Positions 45,175-54,503 of a stretch of 64,000 nt of DNA are shown here, piece by piece (the first letter of the stretch is position 1; the number at the start of each line of letters is the position of its first letter). The position numbers and the translations under genes were made by a program. The notes beneath the pieces were generated by a model, which was not told the DNA's origin, made no database searches, and saw only the letters and a program-made list of their open reading frames with translations. This stretch comes from Ketobacter sp964016105 (lineage in GTDB: Bacteria > Pseudomonadota > Gammaproteobacteria > Pseudomonadales > Ketobacteraceae): positions 186,001 to 250,000 of the forward strand of contig CAXHEX010000002.1 of assembly GCA_964016105.1 (NCBI GenBank), given 5' to 3'.

Positions 45175-46182
45175 ATGAACAACGTACTTTCAGACCAACT
45201 TCAAAGCCAATTGATTGATCAACTGAACGCGGCGAAGCAACACAAAAAGCTGCCCCTGGGCAAGCTGGTTACCCTGTTTGAAAGTGCGTTACCGCAACAT
45301 AATCAGCAACGCAGGTTCCTCTGCCAACATATCCAGAATCACCGGGAGGTTTTCAGTAAAACCGCCACCATAGTGGGATTGACCGGCACACCCGGTGCAG
45401 GGAAATCCACTTTGGTTTCCGCCCTTACAGCATCACTTCTCAGCCAGTTTCCTGACCTCAGCATCGCCGTACTGGCCATCGATCCATCCAGCCAAATATC
45501 CGGCGGCTCCATCCTGGGTGACCGAACCCGCATGCGATTGGGCCACAGGGAACCCCGTTTGTTTTTTCGCTCCCAAGCATCCAATTTGGAATTAGGGGGC
45601 ATTACTCACTCCACCTTCCAAGCCTGCAGAATCTTACGGCACCTGTTCGATCTCATCATCATTGAAACCGTGGGCATAGGTCAAAACGAAATCGACATTC
45701 AATTCCTAACGGACCACACCTACCTGGTGATGCAACCTTTGGCTGGCGATCAGATTCAGTTTATGAAGTGCGGCATTATGGAAATACCGGACAGTTTTAT
45801 CGTCAATAAATGCGATGAAGATAAACTGGCTCGCACCAGTTATTACATGTTGCGCAGTGCCCTTAAACAGGCAAAACTGATTGACCTCAGCGCGGCAGAC
45901 GATCATACCCAAGCGGGTAAAGACCAGATATTTTTGACCAGTGCCATCAATGGCAAGGGTGTGGACGAGTTAGCAAAACACCTGATGGGTTTGACGCACA
46001 AGAAACCTTTCCACGCCTGCGAACAGTTTTATCTTGGCAAGGAAATACAAAAGAAGTTTGGCGAATTCGGCAAGGCCATACTGGAATCCATTAACAACGA
46101 TCCACTATTAACAAACCCCCTCGCCACCTTCGAAGATAAACAGCAGTTTGTCCTGGCCAATATTAATAAGCGACTGCAGTAG
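45175..46182 (+). CDS. meaB: MeaB/ArgK-type G-protein chaperone of B12 mutase
   Basis: This 335-residue GTPase has Walker A GTPGAGKST (71-79), switch segments AIDPSSQISGGSILGDRTRM and ETVGIGQNEID, and NKCDED for guanine. MeaB loads and protects the cobalamin of acyl-CoA mutases. Adjacency to ecm suggests that it serves Ecm, though a methylmalonyl-CoA mutase elsewhere could also be served. The 3' end overlaps the convergent hydrolase by 20 bases. The start is 38 bases after ecm. Confidence 0.92.
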   Translation: MNNVLSDQLQSQLIDQLNAAKQHKKLPLGKLVTLFESALPQHNQQRRFLCQHIQNHREVFSKTATIVGLTGTPGAGKSTLVSALTASLLSQFPDLSIAVLAIDPSSQISGGSILGDRTRMRLGHREPRLFFRSQASNLELGGITHSTFQACRILRHLFDLIIIETVGIGQNEIDIQFLTDHTYLVMQPLAGDQIQFMKCGIMEIPDSFIVNKCDEDKLARTSYYMLRSALKQAKLIDLSAADDHTQAGKDQIFLTSAINGKGVDELAKHLMGLTHKKPFHACEQFYLGKEIQKKFGEFGKAILESINNDPLLTNPLATFEDKQQFVLANINKRLQ

Positions 46183-47032
46183 ACTTCAGAAATCGCCTGA
46201 TCAGATCAAGGGCCCCTTTGTAGGTATCGGGCTCCAGGTGCAAATGGTGGTTGCCATCTACCTTGTGATACTCCAGATTGGCCACGTGTTTAGTGCGATT
46301 GGCCACCACCTCTGAACCTGCGGTGAAGCTGTGGTTGCCCATAATTAACAACACAGGCATATCCAAAGCTTTGAGATAGGCGGCGGTCATCTCTTCAGTT
46401 AACCGCATAGCCGACCCCATTTTTACTCTCGGATCGGAACGCCAGGTGTAGCCACCCTCCACGGCCACTAGACCTCTTTTGCACAGGGATCTCGAAGCGG
46501 AAGCGCTGATGCCACCTAAAGCGCCCATACGAGCTTTGATAGCGTCATCTTCACGGGAGTACAGGGGCTTCTGCTTATTACTGGCCTGCTGCATATCTTT
46601 TACCGCTTGGCGCAATACCTTGGGGGCTTGATCCGCTTCAGTGGTAACAGCACCAATGCCTTCCAGTAATATCAATTTTTCGATGCGCTCGGGGAACGCA
46701 CCTGCCAACACGCTGGAGACACCGGCCCCCATGGAGTGCCCCATAAGAATAAATCGATCCAGTCCAAGCTGATCTGCCACTGCCACAACGTCATCCACGT
46801 TGTCTAGTAGGTGGTATCGCATTCCTTCAGGCCGATGGCAACTTAGCCCGTGACCGGCAAAATCTATGGTTACAACACAGTAATCATGGAGACCTGGTGC
46901 CAACAAGTCATAACTGGCCGCATTATCCAGCCAGCCGTGTAATGCAATAATGATGGGATTTTCAGGATTCCCCCATTGCTTAACAGCAATATGGTGACCA
47001 TCAACATTAAATTTTCGTTCAACTACTTGCAT
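46163..47032 (-). CDS. Alpha/beta hydrolase
   Basis: This 289-residue protein has LHGWLDNAASYDLL, a nucleophile elbow MGHSMGAG (Ser in GHSMG) and HHLHLEPDTY near the C-terminus for the catalytic His. The acid is not certain. It resembles the epoxide hydrolase/lipase-like group. It lies after and overlaps a second alpha/beta hydrolase (TGATG), with an acyl-CoA synthetase further upstream, so lipid or ester turnover is likely but unproven. Confidence 0.88.
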   Translation of the reverse strand: MQVVERKFNVDGHHIAVKQWGNPENPIIIALHGWLDNAASYDLLAPGLHDYCVVTIDFAGHGLSCHRPEGMRYHLLDNVDDVVAVADQLGLDRFILMGHSMGAGVSSVLAGAFPERIEKLILLEGIGAVTTEADQAPKVLRQAVKDMQQASNKQKPLYSREDDAIKARMGALGGISASASRSLCKRGLVAVEGGYTWRSDPRVKMGSAMRLTEEMTAAYLKALDMPVLLIMGNHSFTAGSEVVANRTKHVANLEYHKVDGNHHLHLEPDTYKGALDLIRRFLKSTAVAY

Positions 47033-47805
47033 CAGCCTAAACCATCTAGAAATTCATGAATAAGTTTTGCGGTTAAATCAGGCTGTTGCAACGGATACAT
47101 GTGCTGGCCCTCGATAACTTCATAGGGTATACCAAAATATCGACAAAACGGCCTGATACACTGGCCAAGTGAGGCATCGCTGCGATTGGCGTATATTACT
47201 TTTGCGGGCATGCCAGGGTCTAAATTATAGCGGCTTAGATTGTGGGGGACATTGCGAAAAACGCCAACCTCCACATCCACCTTGTAGGTTAGCTCAACGC
47301 TACCATCGGGTCTATCTTCCACCGCTGTATTGCAGAATGCATCAAAACAGGCTGGTTCGAATTGGAACAGGCGTTTGCTGGCAAAATATTGTTTCGCCTC
47401 ATCGCGACTATTCCACTTAAATTTTCGGGTTTTGGATTTGCCCGCAGGTGTGATCAAGTCCGACTGTCGGAAAAATTTGGCCAACCTCAAAACCCTTGCA
47501 TGGGTACCGAATAACAGGGGCGGGTCGAGCAGCAGTACCCCCTTAAATTTGTCTGGGTATTTACAGGCTGCAATAAAACTCACAAGCGCACCCAAAGAAT
47601 GCCCCACCGCCACCACAGGCTCAGAAGTATTTTGCTGAAGAAAATCCACCAACTCGTCAGCCAAATAGGTCCAATTGTTGCTGTATGGAAATTTAGGGTT
47701 ATGTCCAAACTGCAGCAGGGCAATCACCGAATGGGGTGCCAACCTATCAAACAACGGCTGATAGGTTGGCGACGGTATGCCGTTAGCATGGGCGAAGTGA
47801 ATCAT
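47032..47805 (-). CDS. Alpha/beta hydrolase
   Basis: This 257-residue protein has HFAHANGIPSPTYQPL, the elbow VGHSLGALVS and GQHMYPLQQPD with the probable catalytic His. The N-terminal HANG in place of HGxG is characteristic of a small subgroup. The stop overlaps the next hydrolase start, and its own start is 9 bases after the acyl-CoA synthetase stop. The three genes are thus one unit. Substrate is unknown. Confidence 0.88.
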   Translation of the reverse strand: MIHFAHANGIPSPTYQPLFDRLAPHSVIALLQFGHNPKFPYSNNWTYLADELVDFLQQNTSEPVVAVGHSLGALVSFIAACKYPDKFKGVLLLDPPLLFGTHARVLRLAKFFRQSDLITPAGKSKTRKFKWNSRDEAKQYFASKRLFQFEPACFDAFCNTAVEDRPDGSVELTYKVDVEVGVFRNVPHNLSRYNLDPGMPAKVIYANRSDASLGQCIRPFCRYFGIPYEVIEGQHMYPLQQPDLTAKLIHEFLDGLG

Positions 47806-47814
47806 CAGTTTGGT

Positions 47815-49533
47815 TTAGAAAGACTCCCAAATCACGGTCTCTGAAGACTCATACCAATTTTCGATCTGGTTAACGTAACGGGACTCCAATACATTGCGCT
47901 TGATTTTCAGAGTAGGCGTCATTATTCCATTCTCTATGGACCACTCCCCTTTTGTCACCACCAGCGTTTTTAATTTCTCATGGGGATCCAATGACTGATT
48001 AACCTGGTCGAACAGACGCATCAATTTTTGGTGAATCTGATTTCGGTGCTCGGCATCCTGTACAGCTTCCTGATCGAGTTCCGCTAGCGCAATTAACGCC
48101 AGGGGTTGTGGCATGGCATTACCCACCACACACACTTGCTCGATGTGTGCATTGGCCAGTAACTTTGATTCTATTGGGAACGGTGCCACATATTTGCCTT
48201 TACTGGTTTTGAATATTTCTTTGATTCGTCCCGTGATTTTTAAACTTCCGTCCGCTTCTATTTGCCCCACATCCCCGGTTCGTAAATATCCATTTTCATC
48301 CAAAGCCTCACGGGTTTTTTCAGCTTCTTTATAGTAACCAATCATAGTGGTGGGTGAACGCACCAGAATTTCTCCGGCCTCACCTATTTTCACTTCCACT
48401 AACGGATTGGACTGGCCCACATAACCTGGTCGACCTTTTCCTTCACGGGTACTATGGGAATAACCCATGTTTTCCGTCATACCGTAAACTTCCAGAATTT
48501 CAATACCAATACTCTTGTACCAATTTAGTAGACTGGCAGATATGGGGGCCGCACCACTAAAGCACAAACGCGCCTGATCCAGACCTAAACCCTGCAACAA
48601 TTTCTTTTTCATGAGGCCTGAAATGATGGGCAATTTGAGCAGAAGATTGAGCTTTTTTTCGGGTACTTTGGCAAATACACCGGCTTGAAATTTAGCCCAA
48701 ATACGGGGAACACCGAAAAAAATGGTGGGCCTGGCCCGCTGCAAATCCTGAGCAAAACTATCCAGTGATTCAGCAAAAAACACATGCATGCCCTGGTAGA
48801 GTTGCATCATTTCCACCACCATTCTTTCAGCCACATGGGATAGCGGTAAATAAGAAAGCACCCTATCGTTGTCATTTGCTTCGTAAATGTTGGCCGCCTG
48901 ACTGGCAGCTGAAGCAATGCTGTTAAAGGTGTGCATCACACCCTTTGGCATGCCGGTGGTACCAGAAGTATAAATGATAGTGGCTAATTCGTTGTGCCTT
49001 CTTGGAGGGCTATCGGTCATGGGGTCATGGGTTGCAATGATGTCATTCCAGGTAGGAAAGTCATTGTCTGGGCTGAGGGGGAAACTGATGCATTGAACAT
49101 CTGCAGGCACACCCGGGGCCATATTTGGCCAATCATCCAATTTACCCACAAACAGATATTTACTACCGCTATGCTCCATTATTTGCTTTACGGTATCTGC
49201 GGTCAGCGTAGGATAGAGAGGAACAGAAACCGCACCTGCCATCCATATGGCCAGATCAGCCATAATCCAATGGGCACAGTTTTTTGACAGCAGTGCCACG
49301 TTATCACCAGGCTTGACACCGATAGACAGCAAATAATTAGCCATGGCGCGTATTTGCTGACCCGCGTCCCGCCAGGAAATATCAGCTACCTTGCCAGCTC
49401 CCATGGGTTGGGTAAAACAGATCTTAGTTGGTTTGTTTTTTTCCCAATGATAAAAACGCTCTAGAGGTAGCGGTGTGCCCGTGCTGACTACTTGTTTGGT
49501 GGACGATTGTAGAGTGGGGGTTGCAGTGGCCAT
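47815..49533 (-). CDS. Long-chain acyl-CoA synthetase (AMP-binding)
   Basis: This 572-residue ANL ligase has IIYTSGTTGMPKGVMHT (ATP loop), VYGMTENMG (A5 region), YLRTGDVGQIEADG and a KTSKGKYVAP near the C-terminus. The ACSL/ACSBG-like loop and a C-terminus with conserved KIKR support long-chain fatty acids. It activates fatty acids to acyl-CoA using ATP. It leads a three-gene unit with two alpha/beta hydrolases. Chain preference cannot be read. Confidence 0.9.
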   Translation of the reverse strand: MATATPTLQSSTKQVVSTGTPLPLERFYHWEKNKPTKICFTQPMGAGKVADISWRDAGQQIRAMANYLLSIGVKPGDNVALLSKNCAHWIMADLAIWMAGAVSVPLYPTLTADTVKQIMEHSGSKYLFVGKLDDWPNMAPGVPADVQCISFPLSPDNDFPTWNDIIATHDPMTDSPPRRHNELATIIYTSGTTGMPKGVMHTFNSIASAASQAANIYEANDNDRVLSYLPLSHVAERMVVEMMQLYQGMHVFFAESLDSFAQDLQRARPTIFFGVPRIWAKFQAGVFAKVPEKKLNLLLKLPIISGLMKKKLLQGLGLDQARLCFSGAAPISASLLNWYKSIGIEILEVYGMTENMGYSHSTREGKGRPGYVGQSNPLVEVKIGEAGEILVRSPTTMIGYYKEAEKTREALDENGYLRTGDVGQIEADGSLKITGRIKEIFKTSKGKYVAPFPIESKLLANAHIEQVCVVGNAMPQPLALIALAELDQEAVQDAEHRNQIHQKLMRLFDQVNQSLDPHEKLKTLVVTKGEWSIENGIMTPTLKIKRNVLESRYVNQIENWYESSETVIWESF

Positions 49534-49622
49534 GTGCTTTCCTTATTTTTTTGATTATTGTTGTATAGCTGACAGGCTAAAACACGGCCTGAAAACTTAC
49601 CACAGGGTTTCGAACATGTATA

Positions 49623-50093
49623 TTATGGTGAACGCAGCCACTCCAAGGTCCCTTGGCCCACGTCAAAATAAGGGATTTCCAGGCAGGCAACAGAGGCCGT
49701 TGCCAGGGGCATTCCCAAGGCAACGCCATCCACCAATAAACTGATAAGCATGCCCACCAATGGTTGGTGTGTCACTATTAGTACCGAGTCAGCGTCTCCA
49801 ATGGTGGGTTGTAGACGTTGAATCACCCGCCGTGGTTCATCATTTGGGGTAATATAATCCAACACATTCACTGGAATCTGCGCCCCCCCTTTCACCAACT
49901 CAGATTGAATGATAGCCGCCGTTTGGCGTGCTCTCACGTAGGGACTGGTCTCAACACGATTGATAGTTTCACCCGCCAAGTATTGCACCATGGCTGCAAC
50001 TTCGCCCCTGCCATATTCGCTCAGTGTCCGCTCTGCATCGGTTTTGGCCTTAAAAACCGCGTCACCGTGCCTCATGAGATAAACCCTTGCCAT
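49623..50093 (-). CDS. sixA: Phosphohistidine phosphatase SixA
   Basis: This 156-residue histidine phosphatase opens VYLMRHGDAVF, with the RHG motif and His9 as the phosphate acceptor. A second histidine lies in THQPLVGM. SixA removes phosphate from HPt domains and from phosphotransferase proteins in E. coli. It begins three bases after gpsA, the pattern seen in many gammaproteobacteria. Confidence 0.92.
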   Translation of the reverse strand: MARVYLMRHGDAVFKAKTDAERTLSEYGRGEVAAMVQYLAGETINRVETSPYVRARQTAAIIQSELVKGGAQIPVNVLDYITPNDEPRRVIQRLQPTIGDADSVLIVTHQPLVGMLISLLVDGVALGMPLATASVACLEIPYFDVGQGTLEWLRSP

Positions 50094-50096
50094 AAT

Positions 50097-51143
50097 TTAA
50101 TCGCTTTTAAGTTGAGACAGTTTATCCGGCCCAGGTAGTACAAATTCCACATCGGTATTCTGTTCTCCCAGCATAAGATGCTGGATAACCTCCTTGAGAG
50201 ATTTGCCACCAAACAGAATTTCATACAAGCCGTGGACTAAAGGCATATATACCTGCTGCTCTTCTGATTTTTGCTTCACCAACCGTATGGTGTTTACTCC
50301 CTCCGCAGTTCCGCCCAAGTTAGCAAGAATATCGTCTATGTTTTTACCTTGGGCCAAGGCAAAACCCACCTGATAATTACGGCTGAGAGATGAGGTGCAG
50401 GTTACGAAAAGATCGCCCACACCCGCCAGCCCGAGAAATGTCATGGGATTAGCCCCCATGTGAGCAGCAAAACGGCTCATTTCAGCCAGACTGCGGGTGA
50501 TCAACATGCTTCGAGTGTTAGCACCCATCCCCATTGCCGCTGCCATGCCTGAGGCAATGGCATAAATATTTTTCAGAACACCACCCAGTTCAACACCGAA
50601 TCGATCACTATTGGCATAAACCCTAAAATATTTACAAGAAAGAATATCCTGTACCTTTTCTCTCACATCCGGATCTTCACTGGCTATAACAGTACCGGTC
50701 AAAGTACGGTCAGCAATTTCTTTTGCCAAATTGGGGCCGCTGAGCACCCCAATCTTTTTACAGTTTGTTTCCCGTTCTAGAATCTGGCTCATCAGTAAAA
50801 AACCATCCGCCTCGATACCTTTTGTGGTACTGACCAGATAGGTGTCTTCAGAAAACCAAGGCCGCGCTGACATAACAACTGAGCGAAAAGCTTTACTGGG
50901 AATAGCCACAAAAATCACTTCAGCTTTGCTCACTGCCAATTCAAGATCTGTAGTGGGAATTAAATTTTGGTTGAGCTTTTTACCAGGAAGATATCGGGTA
51001 TTTTCTTGCTTTTCTTCTATATCGCGAACCAGACTGGAATCTCTCATCCACAATCGAACTTGATGCCCGTTATCCGCAAGTATGTTTGCAATGGAGGTGC
51101 CGAAGCTTCCGCCACCCAGAATACTGACTTGGTGCAGTGCCAT
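50097..51143 (-). CDS. gpsA: Glycerol-3-phosphate dehydrogenase [NAD(P)+]
   Basis: This 348-residue enzyme reduces DHAP to glycerol 3-phosphate for phospholipid synthesis. It has the nucleotide-binding GGGSFGTSIA near residue 10, the KGIE segment and GAN/GVGD motifs (LAGVGDLFVTCTS). The length is typical. sixA follows it. Confidence 0.96.
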   Translation of the reverse strand: MALHQVSILGGGSFGTSIANILADNGHQVRLWMRDSSLVRDIEEKQENTRYLPGKKLNQNLIPTTDLELAVSKAEVIFVAIPSKAFRSVVMSARPWFSEDTYLVSTTKGIEADGFLLMSQILERETNCKKIGVLSGPNLAKEIADRTLTGTVIASEDPDVREKVQDILSCKYFRVYANSDRFGVELGGVLKNIYAIASGMAAAMGMGANTRSMLITRSLAEMSRFAAHMGANPMTFLGLAGVGDLFVTCTSSLSRNYQVGFALAQGKNIDDILANLGGTAEGVNTIRLVKQKSEEQQVYMPLVHGLYEILFGGKSLKEVIQHLMLGEQNTDVEFVLPGPDKLSQLKSD

Positions 51144-51163
51144 GAATTATGCCGCTCTGAAAG

Positions 51164-51487
51164 TTAACTGTTGATCCAGCGCTTCAAACCGAAGTCGGAG
51201 AATAGAAAATCCTTGGTACCCGCTGGGCCCGAAAGCTCTAGTTTAACCGGGCCATCGTTTGACTCCATCACCAACGACATTCGAATAAAGGGATTTATGA
51301 CTCGTTCCACCTGCAGAAGCTGAGCAACCTGGGATATCACTTTAGGCTCTCGCCCAAAATTGAGCATATATCCATCATCCAACTCTTGGACAGACCGTAT
51401 AGAGTCTAGAACCACCGCTAACAGAGGCTCGCGCATGCTTTCTGCTGCTTCTTTTGTAAACGGGTAACTTATTGAAAACTGGACCAT
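51164..51487 (-). CDS. Conserved hypothetical protein
   Basis: From the ATG at 51487, with GGGGGTGG just upstream, the protein has 107 residues; a GTG at 51499 would add four. I do not recognise the family. It has no signal peptide or membrane segment. Alternating hydrophobic strands and one helix (VQFSISYPF at the start) suggest a small alpha/beta or beta protein. It lies 20 bases before gpsA in the same direction and may share its transcript. Confidence 0.68.
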   Translation of the reverse strand: MVQFSISYPFTKEAAESMREPLLAVVLDSIRSVQELDDGYMLNFGREPKVISQVAQLLQVERVINPFIRMSLVMESNDGPVKLELSGPAGTKDFLFSDFGLKRWINS

Positions 51488-51569
51488 TTCCACCCCCACT
51501 TATAGTACAAATCCACACACCACGCCTATTCTAACAGGCTTATGGGGTTATGGAACGGGGAGCATAGAT

Positions 51570-51600
51570 AAAAGCGCCACAATAGTGGCGCTTTTCCAGA
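51570..51600 (-). terminator. Intrinsic terminator after htpG
   Basis: AAAAGCGCCAC (51570-51580) and GTGGCGCTTTT (51585-51595) are perfect 11-base arms with a four-base loop and T run on the minus strand, just after the htpG stop. Confidence 0.85.
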
Positions 51601-51604
51601 TTGT

Positions 51605-53539
51605 TTAGCCAAGCGTTTCCATCAAAAGTGCGTTGATGCGCTTAACGTAGGCTGCGGGATCCTCCAATGACCGGCCTTCTGACAACGCGGCCTGGTCGAA
51701 AACCACGTTGGCAAGATCAACAAACCGGTCTTCCTGAACTTCGCTATCCAAGCGTTGCATCAAAGGGTGGCTAGGATTGATTTCCATGGTGGGTTTGCTG
51801 GCTGGCATGCTCTGACCTGCGGCTTCCATGATTTGCCGCATCTGGGCGCCCATGTCGTAGGCACCCACTACCAAACAAGCCGGAGAATCGGTTAATCGAT
51901 GGGAAACCTTAACTTCCTCTACTTGATTCTCCAAAGCATCTTTTAATCGCTTCACCAAATCCTCAGAAGACTTTTCCACCTCTTCCTGCTGTTTTTTATC
52001 TTCTTCAGAATCCAATTCGCCCAGGTCTAAGTCGCCTTTAGCGATATTTATAAAATGCTTTTCTTTATAGTCGAATAGCGACCCCATCATCCATTCATCG
52101 ATTCGATCGTACATAAGAAGTACTTCGATTCCCTTCTTACGGAATATTTCCAAGTGGGGACTATTGGCAGCGGCGTTGTAATTCTCTGCCGCGATATAGT
52201 AAATCTTGTCCTGACCTTCCTGCATTCGTTCTATGTACTGATCCAAAGAAACCGATTGCTCTGATCCACCGCTTTGGGTGCTGGCAAAGCGGAACAAACC
52301 CGTTATTTTTTCTTTGTTTGAAGCATCTTCAGCGGGTCCTTCCTTCAATACCTGACCAAACTGCTTCCAAAACTCTTGGTACTGTTCCGGTTCATTATTG
52401 GCCTGCTTGGACAGCATATCCAAAACCCGCTTGGTGAGTGCAGCCTTGATGTTTTCCACATTGCGATTGGTCTGTAATATTTCCCGGGATACATTCAAAG
52501 GCAGATCCGCGGAATCCAACACCCCTTTAACAAAGCGCAAATACAGAGGCATAAACTGATCTGCATCGTCCATGATAAAAACCCGCTGGACGTAGAGTTT
52601 AAGACCGCGGGCGGCTTCACGTTGGTATAAATCAAATGGCGCACGCTTGGGTAAGTACAACAGGGAGGTATATTCCTGCTTGCCTTCCACTCGATTGTGA
52701 CTCCAGGTGAGAGGCTCCTCAAAATCATGGGAAATATGCTTATAGAATTCTTTGTATTCTTCGTCACTGATTTCGGATCGAGTTCGAGTCCAAAGCGCGG
52801 TGGCTTTGTTTACCACTTCAAACTCCACCGGCTTATCAACTTCTTCGTTGACTTCTTTTTCAGCGTCATCTTCCGCTGGCGCACCCAGGTCCTGTTTTAC
52901 CATCTCTATGGGCAATGAGATATGGTCAGAATACTTACCCACGATATTGCGTAAGCGCCAGGCATCAGCAAATTCTTCTTCCCCTTCACGCAGATGGAGA
53001 ACGATGGTGGTTCCACGTTGAGGTTTTTCCACCGCCTCCACCGTAAACTCTCCTTCTCCTTCCGATGTCCAATGTACACCGGCATTCGCTGGATCACCGG
53101 CCTTGCGACTGAACACCTCCACCTTGGAAGCCACAACAAAAGCAGAATAGAAACCCACGCCAAATTGGCCAATAAGCTGGGAATCCTTTTTGTCGTCTCC
53201 GGTAAGATTCTTTAGAAATTCACTGGTTCCGGATTTGGCAATGGTCCCCAAATGTTCAATAACATCATCGCGATTCATGCCGATGCCGTTATCCGAGAGA
53301 GAAACGGTTTTTTTGTCTTCATCGAATTCCAATCGAATCTTAAGATCTCCATCTCCTTCCATAATATCGGAGTCAGAGAGGCTCAGAAATCGAAGCTTAT
53401 CCGCCGCATCAGACGCGTTAGATATTAGCTCCCTAAGGAAAATTTCCTTGTTGCTATAGAGGGAATGGATCATCAAATGCAACAGTTGCTTGACTTCCGT
53501 CTGGAAGCCCATAGTTTCTTTGTTAGCGTCAACAGTCAT
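51605..53539 (-). CDS. htpG: Molecular chaperone HtpG (Hsp90)
   Basis: This 644-residue Hsp90 has FQTEVKQLLHLMIHSLYSNKEIFLRELISNASDA in the N-terminal ATPase. DNGIGM and GQFGVGFYSAF follow, and the middle domain carries the catalytic-loop arginine region. It uses ATP to remodel client proteins during heat stress. A sigma-32-like promoter is present upstream and a strong terminator follows. It is monocistronic. Confidence 0.97.
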   Translation of the reverse strand: MTVDANKETMGFQTEVKQLLHLMIHSLYSNKEIFLRELISNASDAADKLRFLSLSDSDIMEGDGDLKIRLEFDEDKKTVSLSDNGIGMNRDDVIEHLGTIAKSGTSEFLKNLTGDDKKDSQLIGQFGVGFYSAFVVASKVEVFSRKAGDPANAGVHWTSEGEGEFTVEAVEKPQRGTTIVLHLREGEEEFADAWRLRNIVGKYSDHISLPIEMVKQDLGAPAEDDAEKEVNEEVDKPVEFEVVNKATALWTRTRSEISDEEYKEFYKHISHDFEEPLTWSHNRVEGKQEYTSLLYLPKRAPFDLYQREAARGLKLYVQRVFIMDDADQFMPLYLRFVKGVLDSADLPLNVSREILQTNRNVENIKAALTKRVLDMLSKQANNEPEQYQEFWKQFGQVLKEGPAEDASNKEKITGLFRFASTQSGGSEQSVSLDQYIERMQEGQDKIYYIAAENYNAAANSPHLEIFRKKGIEVLLMYDRIDEWMMGSLFDYKEKHFINIAKGDLDLGELDSEEDKKQQEEVEKSSEDLVKRLKDALENQVEEVKVSHRLTDSPACLVVGAYDMGAQMRQIMEAAGQSMPASKPTMEINPSHPLMQRLDSEVQEDRFVDLANVVFDQAALSEGRSLEDPAAYVKRINALLMETLG

Positions 53540-53631
53540 GGGTTAAGCTTCTCCGAGTTGTAACAGTTGTTATTTCTTGGTCAACAGTACTGACCTGCCA
53601 GGCCAGCTAAGGAAAACTGTATTTTGATCGG

Positions 53632-53659
53632 ATATTGGGATAAGCACAGGTTTTTCAAG
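53632..53659 (-). promoter_or_regulatory. Sigma-32-type promoter of htpG
   Basis: On the minus strand CTTGAA (53659-53654), 14 bases, then CCCAATAT (53639-53632) closely match the heat-shock consensus CTTGAA-N13-15-CCCCATNT. It lies about 90 bases before the htpG start. HtpG is a known RpoH target. Confidence 0.6.
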
Positions 53660-53717
53660 GGTAGATATCCTATTTATTTGGTATGATCGATTCAGCGCCC
53701 CCAGCTCAGGACTCCCC

Positions 53718-54503
53718 ATGGACAGCACCACTGATTCAGTAGAATCCACGTCACAAGCCTCAACCAAATCCATTGCGCTCTATGTAACCTGCCTGATAAA
53801 CAGTTGCCGGCCAGAAATCGCATGGGACTGCGTGAGTTTGCTTGAATCACTGGGTTTCCGGGTGGATATACCCATGGACCAATCCTGCTGCGGTCAACCC
53901 GGGTATAACGGTGGCCATGACATTACAGCCCTGGCGCAACAACAGATTGCGTGTCTGGAAGCGTTCGATTATGTGGTGATACCATCGGGTTCTTGCGCAG
54001 GAATGATTATCAATCACTACCCAACGTTATTTGATCCCCATTCCGAATGGGCTCGTCGCAGCCAGGAATTGGCGCAAAAAACCCACGAGCTAAGTGATTT
54101 TTTGCTCAAACAGGGTTGGGCTCCCAAGGCAAAAGTCACTCAGACCGACGCTTATGAGGTCAATTTCAGCCATCACACCAGTTGCTCGTGTCGCCGTGAG
54201 ACTCGCTCCCATGGGGCCACAGATGCCCTCCTTCAGCGGTTAAATATCCCACTTGTGGACTTTGAAGAACAGGAAGTCTGTTGTGGCTTTGGTGGTTCAT
54301 TTTCGGAGAAATTCTCTGCCATTTCACAGCGCATGGCCCTAAACAAATTAGAACAGATAGAGAGATCCGGCTGCGACACAGTGGTTGCAGCGGATCTAGG
54401 TTGTCTTCTGCATTTAGAAGCCTGCGCGGCTCGACTCAATAAAACCACAAGGTTTATGCATCTGGCTCAAGTACTAAAACAGCATGGCGGTCACAGCCAG
54501 TGA
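53718..54503 (+). CDS. lutA: LutA-like (Fe-S)-binding protein
   Basis: This 261-residue protein has two CCG-type domains that bind iron-sulfur or heme-related cofactors: SCCGQPGYNGG and VCCGFGGSFS, with paired TCLINSC and SHHTSCSCRRE. This is the LutA/YkgE pattern. It works with LutB and LutC in oxidising L-lactate to pyruvate. The N-terminus has about 18 extra residues. It lies divergently beside htpG. Its stop overlaps the lutB start. Confidence 0.9.
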   Translation: MDSTTDSVESTSQASTKSIALYVTCLINSCRPEIAWDCVSLLESLGFRVDIPMDQSCCGQPGYNGGHDITALAQQQIACLEAFDYVVIPSGSCAGMIINHYPTLFDPHSEWARRSQELAQKTHELSDFLLKQGWAPKAKVTQTDAYEVNFSHHTSCSCRRETRSHGATDALLQRLNIPLVDFEEQEVCCGFGGSFSEKFSAISQRMALNKLEQIERSGCDTVVAADLGCLLHLEACAARLNKTTRFMHLAQVLKQHGGHSQ

